Positions 56,681-64,000 of a stretch of 64,000 nucleotides of DNA are shown one piece after another; position 1 is the stretch's first letter; each line of letters begins with the position of its first letter. Both the position numbers and the translations under genes were made by a program. The DNA is from Flavobacteriaceae bacterium HL-DH10. Its GTDB lineage: Bacteria > Bacteroidota > Bacteroidia > Flavobacteriales > Flavobacteriaceae. The notes beneath the pieces are model-generated. The model worked only from the letters and a program-made list of their open reading frames with translations. It did no database searches and was not told the origin of the DNA. The DNA lies in contig CP134536.1 in NCBI GenBank assembly GCA_031826515.1, positions 1-64,000 on the forward strand, written 5' to 3'.

Positions 56681-57802
56681 TTATTGTATCCTATAAACTT
56701 CAGCACCTGCCAATAAGAAACAGCCTAAACCATAATCTTCAAAATCGGGTACTTTATCATAAGAAAGAGGTTGTCCATCTTTTGGTTCTTTCCCTGTAGA
56801 TTGTAAGTAACCTAAAAAGCCATTGTCGTGTAAGCTTTCTTTAATCATAGCATTCCACGCTTTTTCAATAACAGGAAGGTATTTACCTTTATCTAGAATG
56901 CCATTATTTACACCATACGCCATGCCATAAACAAACAAAGCGGTTCCAGAGGTTTCTTTACCTCCAAAATGTTTCGGATCGTGCAAGCTTACATTCCAAA
57001 AACCATCTTTTCTTTGGATAGGTACTAAGGCTTCTGCCATCGATTTTAAATCGATAATATATTGCTCTCTGTGAGGTGCATCTTTAGGGATAATCGATAA
57101 TGTTTTTGCTAATGCCGCAATGACCCAACCATTACCGCGACTCCAATATGAATCTTCTCCGTTAGGTTCTGTATAAGGCGGATCGAAATCGGCATCACGC
57201 CACCAAAGCCCATCTATAGGGTTAAAAAGTCCGTTATCGCCATGGTTATTTCTTGTATACATATACATATCGTACATTTTCTCGTAATAGCGATTATCAT
57301 TTTCCAAAACACCTAACTTGGCAAAAACAGGCATGCCCATTTGTATCGCATCAATCCAAGACCAATCATCTAATTGCGGTGTGTTTAGCAACATATTTAT
57401 AGTTGCTTTGGTACTCTTTAATTTTTTTGAATCAGGTTCTAAATTGTATAAATCAATATAAGTTTGTGCGGCACAATAATCGTCAGCATTTCTATTAGCA
57501 CTACCGTTTCTAAAACCCCATTTATGAAATTCTGCCCAATCATAGGCGTAATTATAATAAGCCTCTTTTGGATAAATTTCATGTAATGCCATTAAACCTT
57601 CATAATAAACACCACGTGTCCATATATGACTCGGACGTTCTTTATTGGTTACTATGGTTTTTCCAACATCTTGCCATTTATTCATAAAATATTGATTAGC
57701 AAGTTGCATGTTTTCTAAAACTTTCTTCTTGTCTGAAATTTGACAAAAAGCTGTTTGTAAACTTAAAACTGAAAGGCAAGCAATTAATATGTGTTTTTTC
57801 AT
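56681..57802 (-). CDS. GH105 unsaturated rhamnogalacturonyl hydrolase (YteR-like)
   Basis: The 373-aa protein has a signal peptide (1-20, ends AFCQ) and the alpha6/alpha6 barrel of YteR/GH105 enzymes: RPSHIWTRGVYYEGLMALHE, the aspartate segment NRNADDYCAAQTYIDLY near residue 103, DDWSWIDAIQMGMPVFAKLG near residue 145 and WSRGNGWVIAALAKTL near residue 223. The enzyme removes the unsaturated galacturonyl residue from rhamnogalacturonan lyase products. It lies 18 bp downstream of GH106 on the same strand; rhamnosidase and unsaturated galacturonyl hydrolase together would dismantle RG-I backbone disaccharides. It is complete. Confidence 0.92.
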   Translation of the reverse strand: MKKHILIACLSVLSLQTAFCQISDKKKVLENMQLANQYFMNKWQDVGKTIVTNKERPSHIWTRGVYYEGLMALHEIYPKEAYYNYAYDWAEFHKWGFRNGSANRNADDYCAAQTYIDLYNLEPDSKKLKSTKATINMLLNTPQLDDWSWIDAIQMGMPVFAKLGVLENDNRYYEKMYDMYMYTRNNHGDNGLFNPIDGLWWRDADFDPPYTEPNGEDSYWSRGNGWVIAALAKTLSIIPKDAPHREQYIIDLKSMAEALVPIQRKDGFWNVSLHDPKHFGGKETSGTALFVYGMAYGVNNGILDKGKYLPVIEKAWNAMIKESLHDNGFLGYLQSTGKEPKDGQPLSYDKVPDFEDYGLGCFLLAGAEVYRIQ

Positions 57803-57820
57803 TTTATAAAAGTATGTAAA

Positions 57821-60562
57821 TTAATTCATTTTTAAAGCTGTTAGTGTTACTGGACCAAGAATACCGGATGGCATAGGGTTCCATTTTGTAGCATCAAACT
57901 TATTATAGTCCTTATCTACCATATTTATTTCATAGAAATTTTTCCATTCTTCACCTCTAAGTTCTTTGGCACGAATTCTATTTGCTGATAAATTGGTAAC
58001 TTCAAGCGTCATTTTGTTTTTGCCTTTTTTAAGTTTACCAATATTGATTTCAAATGGATTTGCCCATAATGTTCCCAAATAAGTATCATTAATCCAAACT
58101 TTAGCGCTTTCTCTAACATCGCCTAATTTAAGTAACCAATTTTCTGCAGTTGCATCTGGATTCTCAAATTCAATAGTGTATTTAGCCGTTCCAGAGAAAT
58201 TTTCAGCGTCTTTACTTAAAGTAGTCCAAGATGTTAACTCAGAAATAACACCATTTTTTGGTAAAGCTGGACCACCTCTTAAAAATGAAATATTCCAGTT
58301 ACCTTCAATATTATAAGAAGAATTACTTTCTTCAAAATAATTCCAATCCTTTACAGAAGTATTTTTGTTCGTTTTTAAAAATAAAGATTCGCCTGGTTTT
58401 ATCTGTACTTTAACTAGCGTTGTGTTTCCTTCATTTTTTATTTTTGCTTTACCAAAAACAGACGAATTTGGATTGAAAATAATGACTTCTTCAAAGTTAC
58501 CATTTATAGGAATAAATTGATTAACAGCTCGAGAAGTGTGGTTGACTAAGTAATAAATTTTATCACCATTATTATCGCGTCTAATAAATTTTAAACCAGT
58601 TTCTACTAATTTTTCTGGTCGAACATTAGCTTCATTTAAATCAGAAAAAATATCTTCTGAAGGATAAATAATAGATTTATTATCTGAAATCATTTTTTGC
58701 ATGGCTTCATTCTGTTCAGCATAATTCTTAAATCCAGGAACCGATTTTGGAAGATTTTGAAAAATAATTTTAGCGCCTTGTTTCTTTAATTCTATTAACT
58801 TTTTTAAAGTAGCTAAAGGCATATTTGTTGAAGTAGGAACTACTAACGTTTTGTAATTTCCGCCTGGTAATTTTATTTTTCCATTTTCAAAAGTGGCTGT
58901 TTCAATAAAATTATCTGAAACAAAATCCAAACCATACCCTTTTTCCATAAGGCTTTTAGTGGTTTCATAAAAAGGTTGATTATGCAACCATTCATCTAAA
59001 GAATGTATTTTAAACTGAAAAAATAAATTGTTATTTAAATACGAATTCCAAACATCATAAATAGGCCAATACAATAGGTTTTCGTTATCAGGATTACCTG
59101 ATTGTAAAAACGATTGACAATTGGCTATGTAGTTGAATAATTGACTTTCATCTTCACCTAAAGCAAGATTAGGATTGAAATTTACCGAAGCATAAAATTT
59201 CCACCCTGGCCATTGCGCGCGTTCTGGGGAATACGTTGTTCCATGCAAAAACACATGGTTTACACCGTTTAACAATAAATCTTCAACTTCTGGTTTACAC
59301 TGTGATAACGCCACTTTAAAATGGTCACGCAACCAAGTAAAAGTTTCTGATGACGTTAAAGGTTTTCCTGAAATATGTGCCGCCGATGAAGAAAATTTCA
59401 GCATAACGGGATCTGCGTCGCCTTCTCTTATATCTTCTTTTTCTCTTCGTAAACCAGGAATGTCGTAGGGCATAGAACCGAAAGTTTCACATTCAGGAAT
59501 ATCAGCCGAAGCATATAAATCAATTAAATTACCTGGAGAACCATGTGCTTGTAATCTAGATTTAAAATTGTGTTTGTTTGCCCACTGCGTCCAAGGATTA
59601 TCAAACTTATATAATAATAAATTTGATAAGGTTTCTCGGTAATCACTCTTAACTCTATTTCCCTCATTGGTATCTTCTTCAATTAATAATAATGGTAAAT
59701 AGGGTTTTAAATCGTAACCTCTATAGTGTTCGAACGCTTCAAAAAATTTAGGTGTAAAATTGGTACCGTAAACTTCATAACTATCATTAAAAATAGAGCG
59801 AATTTTTCCATCGAAACCAACAAATGCTTCATCAAAAGACTTAACATATATATTTAATGCGTCTTCAGAATAATGATCTAAAGTAAACCCTTTAGCTCCT
59901 GGTGCTGCGCGTTTAACTTGCTGACCTGTTTTACCTGTAAAAACAGCATAAATAGTATAATTATCATCTTCTGCTTTCCAACTAATTGTATTGTCTTTTA
60001 GCAACGATGTTAAATCTATATAAGCACCTTTTTCTCCATAAGCCAAAAGATAATTAAGTGTTGCTGGTTGTCTTTCTTTAGGGTTTTCTACTTTAATTTC
60101 CTTTGAAAAAGTATGTCCTTTTTTTACATCATATTTTTGAGTGATGAGTTTTGTAGCTGCAAACTCTGGGGTAACTTGCGGTCCGCCATAAGGCCAACCA
60201 GTTCCCAAAGTTAAATCGACTTGCATACCCAAACTATCGGCAATTTTAGTAGTATAGCTTAGCATACTCATCCATTTAGGTGATAAATAATCTATAAAAT
60301 TAGCTTCTTCGCCTTTAACACCATAAATAGGTGCTATTTCAACACCGCCAATGCCTACTTTTTGTAAATCAATTAAATTTTGTTTTATGTTAACCGAATC
60401 TACAGCACTTCCCATCCACCACCATCGCGTCCATGGTTTTTGTTGGTTTGTGATTTCTGATAACATTGAATTTTCAATATCGCTGCTACGCTCTTGAGAT
60501 TTGGTGCAGGCAACTATTGAAAGCGTAAGTAAAATTAGAATAAAGTAATTTCTATTAAGCAT
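57821..60562 (-). CDS. GH106 alpha-L-rhamnosidase, lipoprotein
   Basis: The 913-aa protein has a lipoprotein signal (LSIVAC, Cys 19) and GH106 markers: TRWWWMGSAVD near residue 45, GIGGVEIAPIYG near residue 73, DLTLGTGWPYGGP, a catalytic-barrel region with LQAHGSPGNLIDLYASADIP and ETFGSMPYD, and SSETFTWLRDHFKVALSQCKP. A C-terminal jelly roll (about 790-890) contains WLLKLGDVRESAKVWINDTY and LEVTNLSANRIRAKE. GH106 enzymes release alpha-L-rhamnose from rhamnogalacturonans. The product would feed the rhamnose genes at 23-28 kb. It lies between PL22 and GH105 with 9- and 18-bp gaps. Confidence 0.92.
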   Translation of the reverse strand: MLNRNYFILILLTLSIVACTKSQERSSDIENSMLSEITNQQKPWTRWWWMGSAVDSVNIKQNLIDLQKVGIGGVEIAPIYGVKGEEANFIDYLSPKWMSMLSYTTKIADSLGMQVDLTLGTGWPYGGPQVTPEFAATKLITQKYDVKKGHTFSKEIKVENPKERQPATLNYLLAYGEKGAYIDLTSLLKDNTISWKAEDDNYTIYAVFTGKTGQQVKRAAPGAKGFTLDHYSEDALNIYVKSFDEAFVGFDGKIRSIFNDSYEVYGTNFTPKFFEAFEHYRGYDLKPYLPLLLIEEDTNEGNRVKSDYRETLSNLLLYKFDNPWTQWANKHNFKSRLQAHGSPGNLIDLYASADIPECETFGSMPYDIPGLRREKEDIREGDADPVMLKFSSSAAHISGKPLTSSETFTWLRDHFKVALSQCKPEVEDLLLNGVNHVFLHGTTYSPERAQWPGWKFYASVNFNPNLALGEDESQLFNYIANCQSFLQSGNPDNENLLYWPIYDVWNSYLNNNLFFQFKIHSLDEWLHNQPFYETTKSLMEKGYGLDFVSDNFIETATFENGKIKLPGGNYKTLVVPTSTNMPLATLKKLIELKKQGAKIIFQNLPKSVPGFKNYAEQNEAMQKMISDNKSIIYPSEDIFSDLNEANVRPEKLVETGLKFIRRDNNGDKIYYLVNHTSRAVNQFIPINGNFEEVIIFNPNSSVFGKAKIKNEGNTTLVKVQIKPGESLFLKTNKNTSVKDWNYFEESNSSYNIEGNWNISFLRGGPALPKNGVISELTSWTTLSKDAENFSGTAKYTIEFENPDATAENWLLKLGDVRESAKVWINDTYLGTLWANPFEINIGKLKKGKNKMTLEVTNLSANRIRAKELRGEEWKNFYEINMVDKDYNKFDATKWNPMPSGILGPVTLTALKMN

Positions 60563-60571
60563 CGTTTTAAT

Positions 60572-61833
60572 TTAGTTTTGTTTTTTTATGTCGACAGCAT
60601 ATATCTGAGTATTCCCCTCAAAATTAGCTCTAAAAATAATTTGTTTTCCGTTAGGTGAAAAATGTACATTAGGTTCTAAATCATAATTATGATTTTTCAT
60701 ATTAACCAACTTAGTAGAAACCAAACTATCTCCCTTGGGTATAAAATGATAAAGCCACATACCATCTTCTGCATGAGCTACTTGACTTTCATCGCCACCA
60801 TCGCCAGCAAACGTTTTCATATCTGGTGATATATTATAATGGATAGACCATTCATCTCTTTTTACCCCATAACGTTTTTCTTCTCCTGTTTTAAGATTTT
60901 TTCCTGCCAAATAGAATGTTTCTCCTCTTGGTATTTGTAAATCAAACCAAATAATTTTACCATCAGGACTAAAAAATTCATGACCAGCAATTTCTCTATG
61001 AACCGTTCTTTTGTGGATAAGTTGATTCTTTTTTGTTTTGATATTGATGTTCCAAATACGATCTACTTTATGCCATGGTCCTTCGTGGCAATACATTAAA
61101 ATATCTGGGTCTGTTGGTGAAAACTGAATGTGATTTAACCAGGCATTTTCAGAATATATATTATTAAATTCTTTAGTATTTACATCTATAGTAATTAAAC
61201 TTCTTTCAAGTTTTGCTTCATAAATTTTATCAAAATAACTCGATTTCTTTGGATTCTTTTTAAAAATCTCATTCTCTTCTTTTGTAATTAAAGCCCCCCT
61301 AAAAGGGTTTCATCAGCATTTAAACTAGTAACAGATCCAATAACATCATCATCAAATTTATAGATAAATTCTGTGTTGTGCGTATCGATATGAGTAGCAA
61401 ATACACTATCTTTAATCATGTAAAATACTTTTCGTGTTTTAGCGCCAATTATTTCTCCTCTTTTATTTCCTTTTTGATCTGTTATTTGATCAATTTCTTT
61501 TGTCTTTAAATTGACCGATAAAAATTGATTGCCAGTTTCTGAACTTCCAGAAAAAATCATCAAATCGTCTGTACCGTTTTTTGATTTTAAAAATGGATTG
61601 TTATGAAAATAGAAACTTCTGTTACCTCCTACTCTATCAACTAATTTCTGTACTTTATGTCCTGTTGAAGCGTCAATCCAAATTTTAGTTAAAGAACTAG
61701 CTTTACTTGTTTCCTTTACAGGAATTTGTTCTTGCTCATTGGTTACTAAAACAGCCCCCCTATTTTTACATGAAAAGCACATAAAAAGAAAAGTAAAAAG
61801 CCCTATTTTTAAAATTTTTATACCAGAATTCAT
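60572..61833 (-). pseudogene. PL22-type oligogalacturonate lyase, frameshifted in a G6 tract
   Basis: A lipoprotein signal (FMCFSC, Cys 22) starts an open frame at 61833 that stops at 61288 after DETLLGGL. The next frame continues without stop down to 60572 and includes KNPKKSSYFDKIYEAKLERS, HIQFSPTDPD, MYCHEGPWHKVDRIW, EIAGHEFFSPDGKIIWFDLQ and SPNGKQIIFRANFEGNTQIY. Together these give a seven-bladed TolB-like propeller of about 420 aa, as expected for oligogalacturonate lyase. The two frames meet at a run of six G (minus strand; complement of 61294-61299), and one more G would restore a single frame. The enzyme would cleave short oligogalacturonides and its loss would block that step. A sequencing error or slippage tract are the alternatives. 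Confidence 0.85.
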
Positions 61834-62256
61834 TTAATATCTACATACTATTCAGTAAAAATATTATCCTTTATTACAAATACCATCCTGTTGCATCCTG
61901 TGAACTAAAAATTATATCTAATTTAGATTTAAAAGTAAAATATTCAGTTAATCATATAAAAACAATAGTTTTTCTTTTATAAATCATACATGATGACCAT
62001 TTCTATGAATTACTAAAATGACAATTTTATTAGATTTATTTTTAATATTTAATAAATTTCATGTATTTTTATTTCATAATGTATTATTTTTTTTCCATAA
62101 CCCTTATAATATCTTAAATATGTGATTTTTAGAATTTTATAACAACAAAAACCGCAAACAATGATAAACACCTAATAATTAACAGGTAAGAGCAGGATGC
62201 CTTAATCATGTTTTATCTATAAGTTTGAAATAATTAACAACTAAACTAAATTTTTT
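61834..62256. promoter_or_regulatory. Divergent control region between the pectin cluster and the second SusC gene
   Basis: No gene was found in 423 bp of AT-rich sequence. CATCCTG occurs at 61884-61890 and 61894-61900 (10-bp spacing, one helical turn), and its complement CAGGATG at 62193-62199. TAAGTTTG at 62219-62226 fits a -7 box for the SusC gene, though a matching -33 element is not clear. The repeated heptamer could be a shared regulator site. Confidence 0.4.
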
Positions 62257-64000
62257 ATGAAAAACAAAGTTACTCTACTAATGAGTATAATTTTGTGTAC
62301 TTTAATGTACACGTTCAGCTATGCTCAAGAAAAAAATGTAACAGGAACTGTTACAGATCAATCTAACCTCCCTCTACCTGGGGTTAATGTTATTGTTAAA
62401 GGAACTAGCCAAGGAGCAAGTACAGATTTCGACGGGAATTATAGTATAAGCGTAGCAACGGGTCAAACGCTTGTATTTTCTTACATAGGTTTTAAAACAA
62501 CAGAAAAAGTAATAGGAAGCGAAAGCTCTTACAATATTGCTATGGAATCTGACAATGCGCAACTAGATGAAGTAATAGTTGTTGGGTATGGAACCCAAAA
62601 GAAATCGGATGTAACTGGTGCAATGGTTAGTGTAAGTGCTGAAGACATTACCTCTAGACCTGTAAATAATGCTGTGGAAGCCATTCAAGGAAAAGCTGCT
62701 GGTGTTGACATTAGTTCAAACGAAAGACCTGGACAACTTGGAAGTATTTCCATTCGTGGTGTACGTTCATTAACAGCATCTAATTCACCTCTTTATGTGT
62801 TGGATGGGATTCCATTAATAACAGGAGGAATTGAAAACGTAAACCCTCAGGATATTGAATCTATTGATATCCTAAAGGATGCATCGGCTACCGCTATTTA
62901 CGGTTCGCGTGGTGCTAATGGTGTTGTTATCATTACAACTAAAAGGGGTAAAACAGGAAAAATGACGATAAGCATTAATAGTTCTTTACAATTAAATAAA
63001 AATCGTGAGTTTGCTCCAAGGATGAATGCCAGTGAATTTATTGATTATCGCCGTTGGGCTTATTATTATCAATCTTATAATGAGGAAACTGATACTTATG
63101 GACGACCTAGGGGTGATCAGCCAACTCTGGCTAATGATGAGGAAATATTCCCAGGTGATGACGTAGCTTTCGGCAATATTGAAAATGGATGGACAGGAGG
63201 AACCTGGGATCCTTCTGGAGTTATATCAACAGATTTTACTGATTTTATTACCCAAACAGCAATTACAACCCAAAACACCCTTAGTGTTAGTGGAGGAACA
63301 GATAAAATGAAAGCGTATGGGTCTTTTGGTGTTACTGATAATGAGGGTGTAATTGTAGGTCAAAGTTATAAGCGCTATAATGCTAATGTAAGTATTGACA
63401 TTACACCTACTGATTGGTTTTCATTTGGTGGTAATATCAATGCAGCACAGGAAACCCAAGAATATGGTCAATCGACTTCTGGAAGTAGTGCGGTATCTGC
63501 TAGAGGTGGATTATACGATAGCGCCCTAAGCCTTTTTCAATATGCACTTCCTTATGATGCTAATGGTGATAGGGTTGAATTTCCTGGAGGGGATATTTCC
63601 TATAGAACGGTTATTGATGAGGAGAAATACTCTCAAGACCAACGTGTTTCGCTTAGGGCTTTTGGGAGTTTTTATGCCCAAGTAGATATAGGAGCCATTT
63701 TTCCTTTTTTAGAAGGTTTAAAATACCGTACAAATTTTGGTCCTGATATATCAAACTATCGTCGAGGTGTTTATGTTGATGGACAATCAGTAATTAGAAC
63801 AGGTTCTAGTTATGCCTCTTTAGAAAAAAGACAAAGGGCTTCATATACATTAGATAACCTGTTATATTATGACAAGACCATTACAGACCATAATATTGGT
63901 GTTACATTGCTACAGAGTCAAACAGTATTTGATGAAGAAAGTAATTATATGGATGCGGAAAATATTCCTTTTGCAAGCCAAAAATGGAACGCATTAAACA
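62257..64000 (+). CDS. SusC/RagA-family TonB-linked outer membrane transporter (3' partial)
   Basis: The frame opens with ATG at 62257 and stays open to the last base, giving 581 residues of a protein that should reach about 1,000. A signal peptide (1-24, ends FSYAQ) is followed by a carboxypeptidase-regulatory-like domain (NVTGTVTDQ, DFDGNYSI), the TonB-box/plug start LDEVIVVGYGTQKKSDVTGA, and plug motifs SIDILKDASATAIYGSRGANG. Early barrel strands follow. It would import oligosaccharides with a SusD partner expected just beyond the window. It is divergent from the pectin enzyme cluster, so it is the likely transporter for that cluster's products. It is distinct from the SusC at 32467. Confidence 0.95.
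   Translation, partial: MKNKVTLLMSIILCTLMYTFSYAQEKNVTGTVTDQSNLPLPGVNVIVKGTSQGASTDFDGNYSISVATGQTLVFSYIGFKTTEKVIGSESSYNIAMESDNAQLDEVIVVGYGTQKKSDVTGAMVSVSAEDITSRPVNNAVEAIQGKAAGVDISSNERPGQLGSISIRGVRSLTASNSPLYVLDGIPLITGGIENVNPQDIESIDILKDASATAIYGSRGANGVVIITTKRGKTGKMTISINSSLQLNKNREFAPRMNASEFIDYRRWAYYYQSYNEETDTYGRPRGDQPTLANDEEIFPGDDVAFGNIENGWTGGTWDPSGVISTDFTDFITQTAITTQNTLSVSGGTDKMKAYGSFGVTDNEGVIVGQSYKRYNANVSIDITPTDWFSFGGNINAAQETQEYGQSTSGSSAVSARGGLYDSALSLFQYALPYDANGDRVEFPGGDISYRTVIDEEKYSQDQRVSLRAFGSFYAQVDIGAIFPFLEGLKYRTNFGPDISNYRRGVYVDGQSVIRTGSSYASLEKRQRASYTLDNLLYYDKTITDHNIGVTLLQSQTVFDEESNYMDAENIPFASQKWNALN

Overview
The window looks like a chromosomal segment of a marine-type Flavobacteriaceae (Bacteroidota). 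This rests on the AT-rich sequence, two SusC-type TonB transporters and one SusD lipoprotein, type IX secretion (T9SS) C-terminal sorting domains, and promoters of the Bacteroidota type (TTTG, 19 bp, TAnnTTTG). No RNA genes, insertion sequences or CRISPR arrays were seen. No sulfatases are present, which argues against a fucoidan or ulvan locus and for pectin / rhamnogalacturonan-type glycans.

Layout. (1) 1-11413: the 3' part of a giant secreted repeat protein. It has at least 18 near-identical 249-bp repeats, then HYR-like domains, a LamG-like domain and a T9SS tail. A 272-aa secreted protein that is a stand-alone copy of its C-terminal module follows. (2) 11625-22883: a deoxysugar oxidation locus. 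The minus-strand operon holds a mutarotase, a FucP permease, an L-fucose dehydrogenase-like SDR, a lactonase and a Zn-alcohol dehydrogenase. Divergent from it lie a LacI regulator, an AraC regulator, a 2-keto-3-deoxy-fuconate dehydrogenase-like SDR, an FAH-family hydrolase and the lactate oxidation complex LutABC. (3) 23081-30823: L-rhamnose catabolism (aldolase-dehydrogenase fusion, isomerase, kinase), followed by a tandem class II aldolase with a degenerate second domain and an NCS1-type permease. (4) 30911-46097: a LacI-controlled SusCD locus with a GH105 lipoprotein, a GntP-type permease, galactarate dehydratase, 5-keto-4-deoxyglucarate dehydratase, 2-oxoglutarate semialdehyde dehydrogenase and a GH28 polygalacturonase. 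(5) 46455-61833, minus strand: a pectin-degradation cluster with a PL22-type lyase (frameshifted), GH106, GH105, GH43, GH115, GH2 (frameshifted near its end), an esterase-GH43 fusion and a C-terminal remnant of a rhamnogalacturonan-lyase-like protein. (6) 62257-64000: the start of a second SusC gene running off the window.

How it fits together. The GH106, GH105, PL22, GH28, GH43, GH115 and GH2 enzymes would release rhamnose, unsaturated and saturated galacturonate, and neutral or acidic side-chain sugars. Rhamnose goes through the isomerase-kinase-aldolase route to dihydroxyacetone phosphate and lactate. Fucose goes through the oxidative route to pyruvate and lactate. LutABC between the two modules would burn the lactate from both. 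Galactarate goes to 2-oxoglutarate. Two enzymes expected for closed pathways are not in the window: L-fuconate dehydratase and uronate dehydrogenase. The strongest unusual observations are the homogenised repeat array with a nine-unit higher-order duplication, the operator that overlaps two divergent promoters, the dead half of the tandem aldolase, and three coding lesions inside the minus-strand pectin cluster.
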